Source: an uncultured Clostridia bacterium (GTDB lineage: Bacteria; Bacillota; Clostridia; UBA1381). From it: a stretch of 64,000 nucleotides of DNA. Below are positions 63,941 through 64,000 of the stretch, piece after piece. Below the pieces are notes generated by a model that made no database searches, was not told the origin of the DNA, and saw only the letters and a list, made by a program, of their open reading frames with translations. The translations under genes and the position numbers were made by a program. Within the stretch, counting starts at the first letter, position 1; every line of letters starts with the position of its first letter. The DNA lies in assembly GCA_947624165.1 (NCBI GenBank), contig CANQJC010000004.1:29704-93703 (forward strand), in the 5' to 3' direction.

Positions 63941-64000
63941 TGGGTAAGGCACACGGCAGCCAGTCGTGTCCGTATCCATCTTATTGCTAAAACTGCTATA

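Overview
The window looks like about 64 kb of a spore-forming, Gram-positive anaerobe of the class Clostridia (Bacillota), probably a gut lineage. The clues are the 3' end of spoIVA at the left edge, a ClpE-type chaperone, a sortase-anchored surface protein, a DUF1540 protein, many consensus TTGACA-17-TATAAT promoters with strong GGAGG ribosome sites, and moderate GC. No closer taxonomic call is possible from the sequence alone.

Left third (1-23 kb) is mostly ordinary chromosome. It holds spoIVA (partial), a DUF3298-like lipoprotein, a membrane HtrA protease, polA, and a palindrome-rich spacer. A zinc-uptake operon with its regulator (znuA-znuC-znuB-zur) follows, then a zinc-ribbon membrane protein, and araB-araD behind an AraR-like operator. 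After these come an operon of a DUF815 ATPase, a secreted protein and a 3D-domain wall protein, a cytoplasmic GH13 amylase, an acyltransferase behind a structured leader, yebC, and two divergent exporters (ABC and MATE). tRNA-Ser(CGA) has a frameshifted tyrosine-recombinase remnant beside it.

Middle (23-38 kb): a secreted transglutaminase-like protein, an MBOAT/DHHW pair for acylating a surface polymer, an aldo/keto reductase with ferredoxin domain, and a complete nine-gene V-type ATPase operon. Its order is F-I-K-E-C-G-A-B-D, and the K subunit carries the residues known to bind Na+.

Variable region (38-51 kb): an AT-rich DUF262/DUF1524 (GmrSD-like) restriction-type protein, an orphan AAA_14/DUF4143 ATPase, a 2,238-residue anchored adhesin (von Willebrand A, LamG-like insert, Cna-B-like repeats, TPQTG signal), a class B sortase and a methyltransferase. 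A degenerate copy of the 3' end of rpsI plus its terminator (42,004-42,124) lies 8.9 kb from the intact rpsI. This is the footprint expected if the adhesin-sortase-methyltransferase block was integrated at the 3' end of rpsI. A G10 run in the adhesin leader is a possible phase-variation switch.

Right part (51-64 kb): rplM-rpsI, alaS, a HIT protein, a processive GT2 and a hybrid sensor kinase in one operon, a small membrane protein missed by length cut-offs, clpE behind a structured leader with a terminator-like hairpin, DUF1540, a YtqA-type radical SAM protein, and a 5'-broken AMP-ligase at the edge.

No rRNA, CRISPR array or intact insertion sequence was seen.
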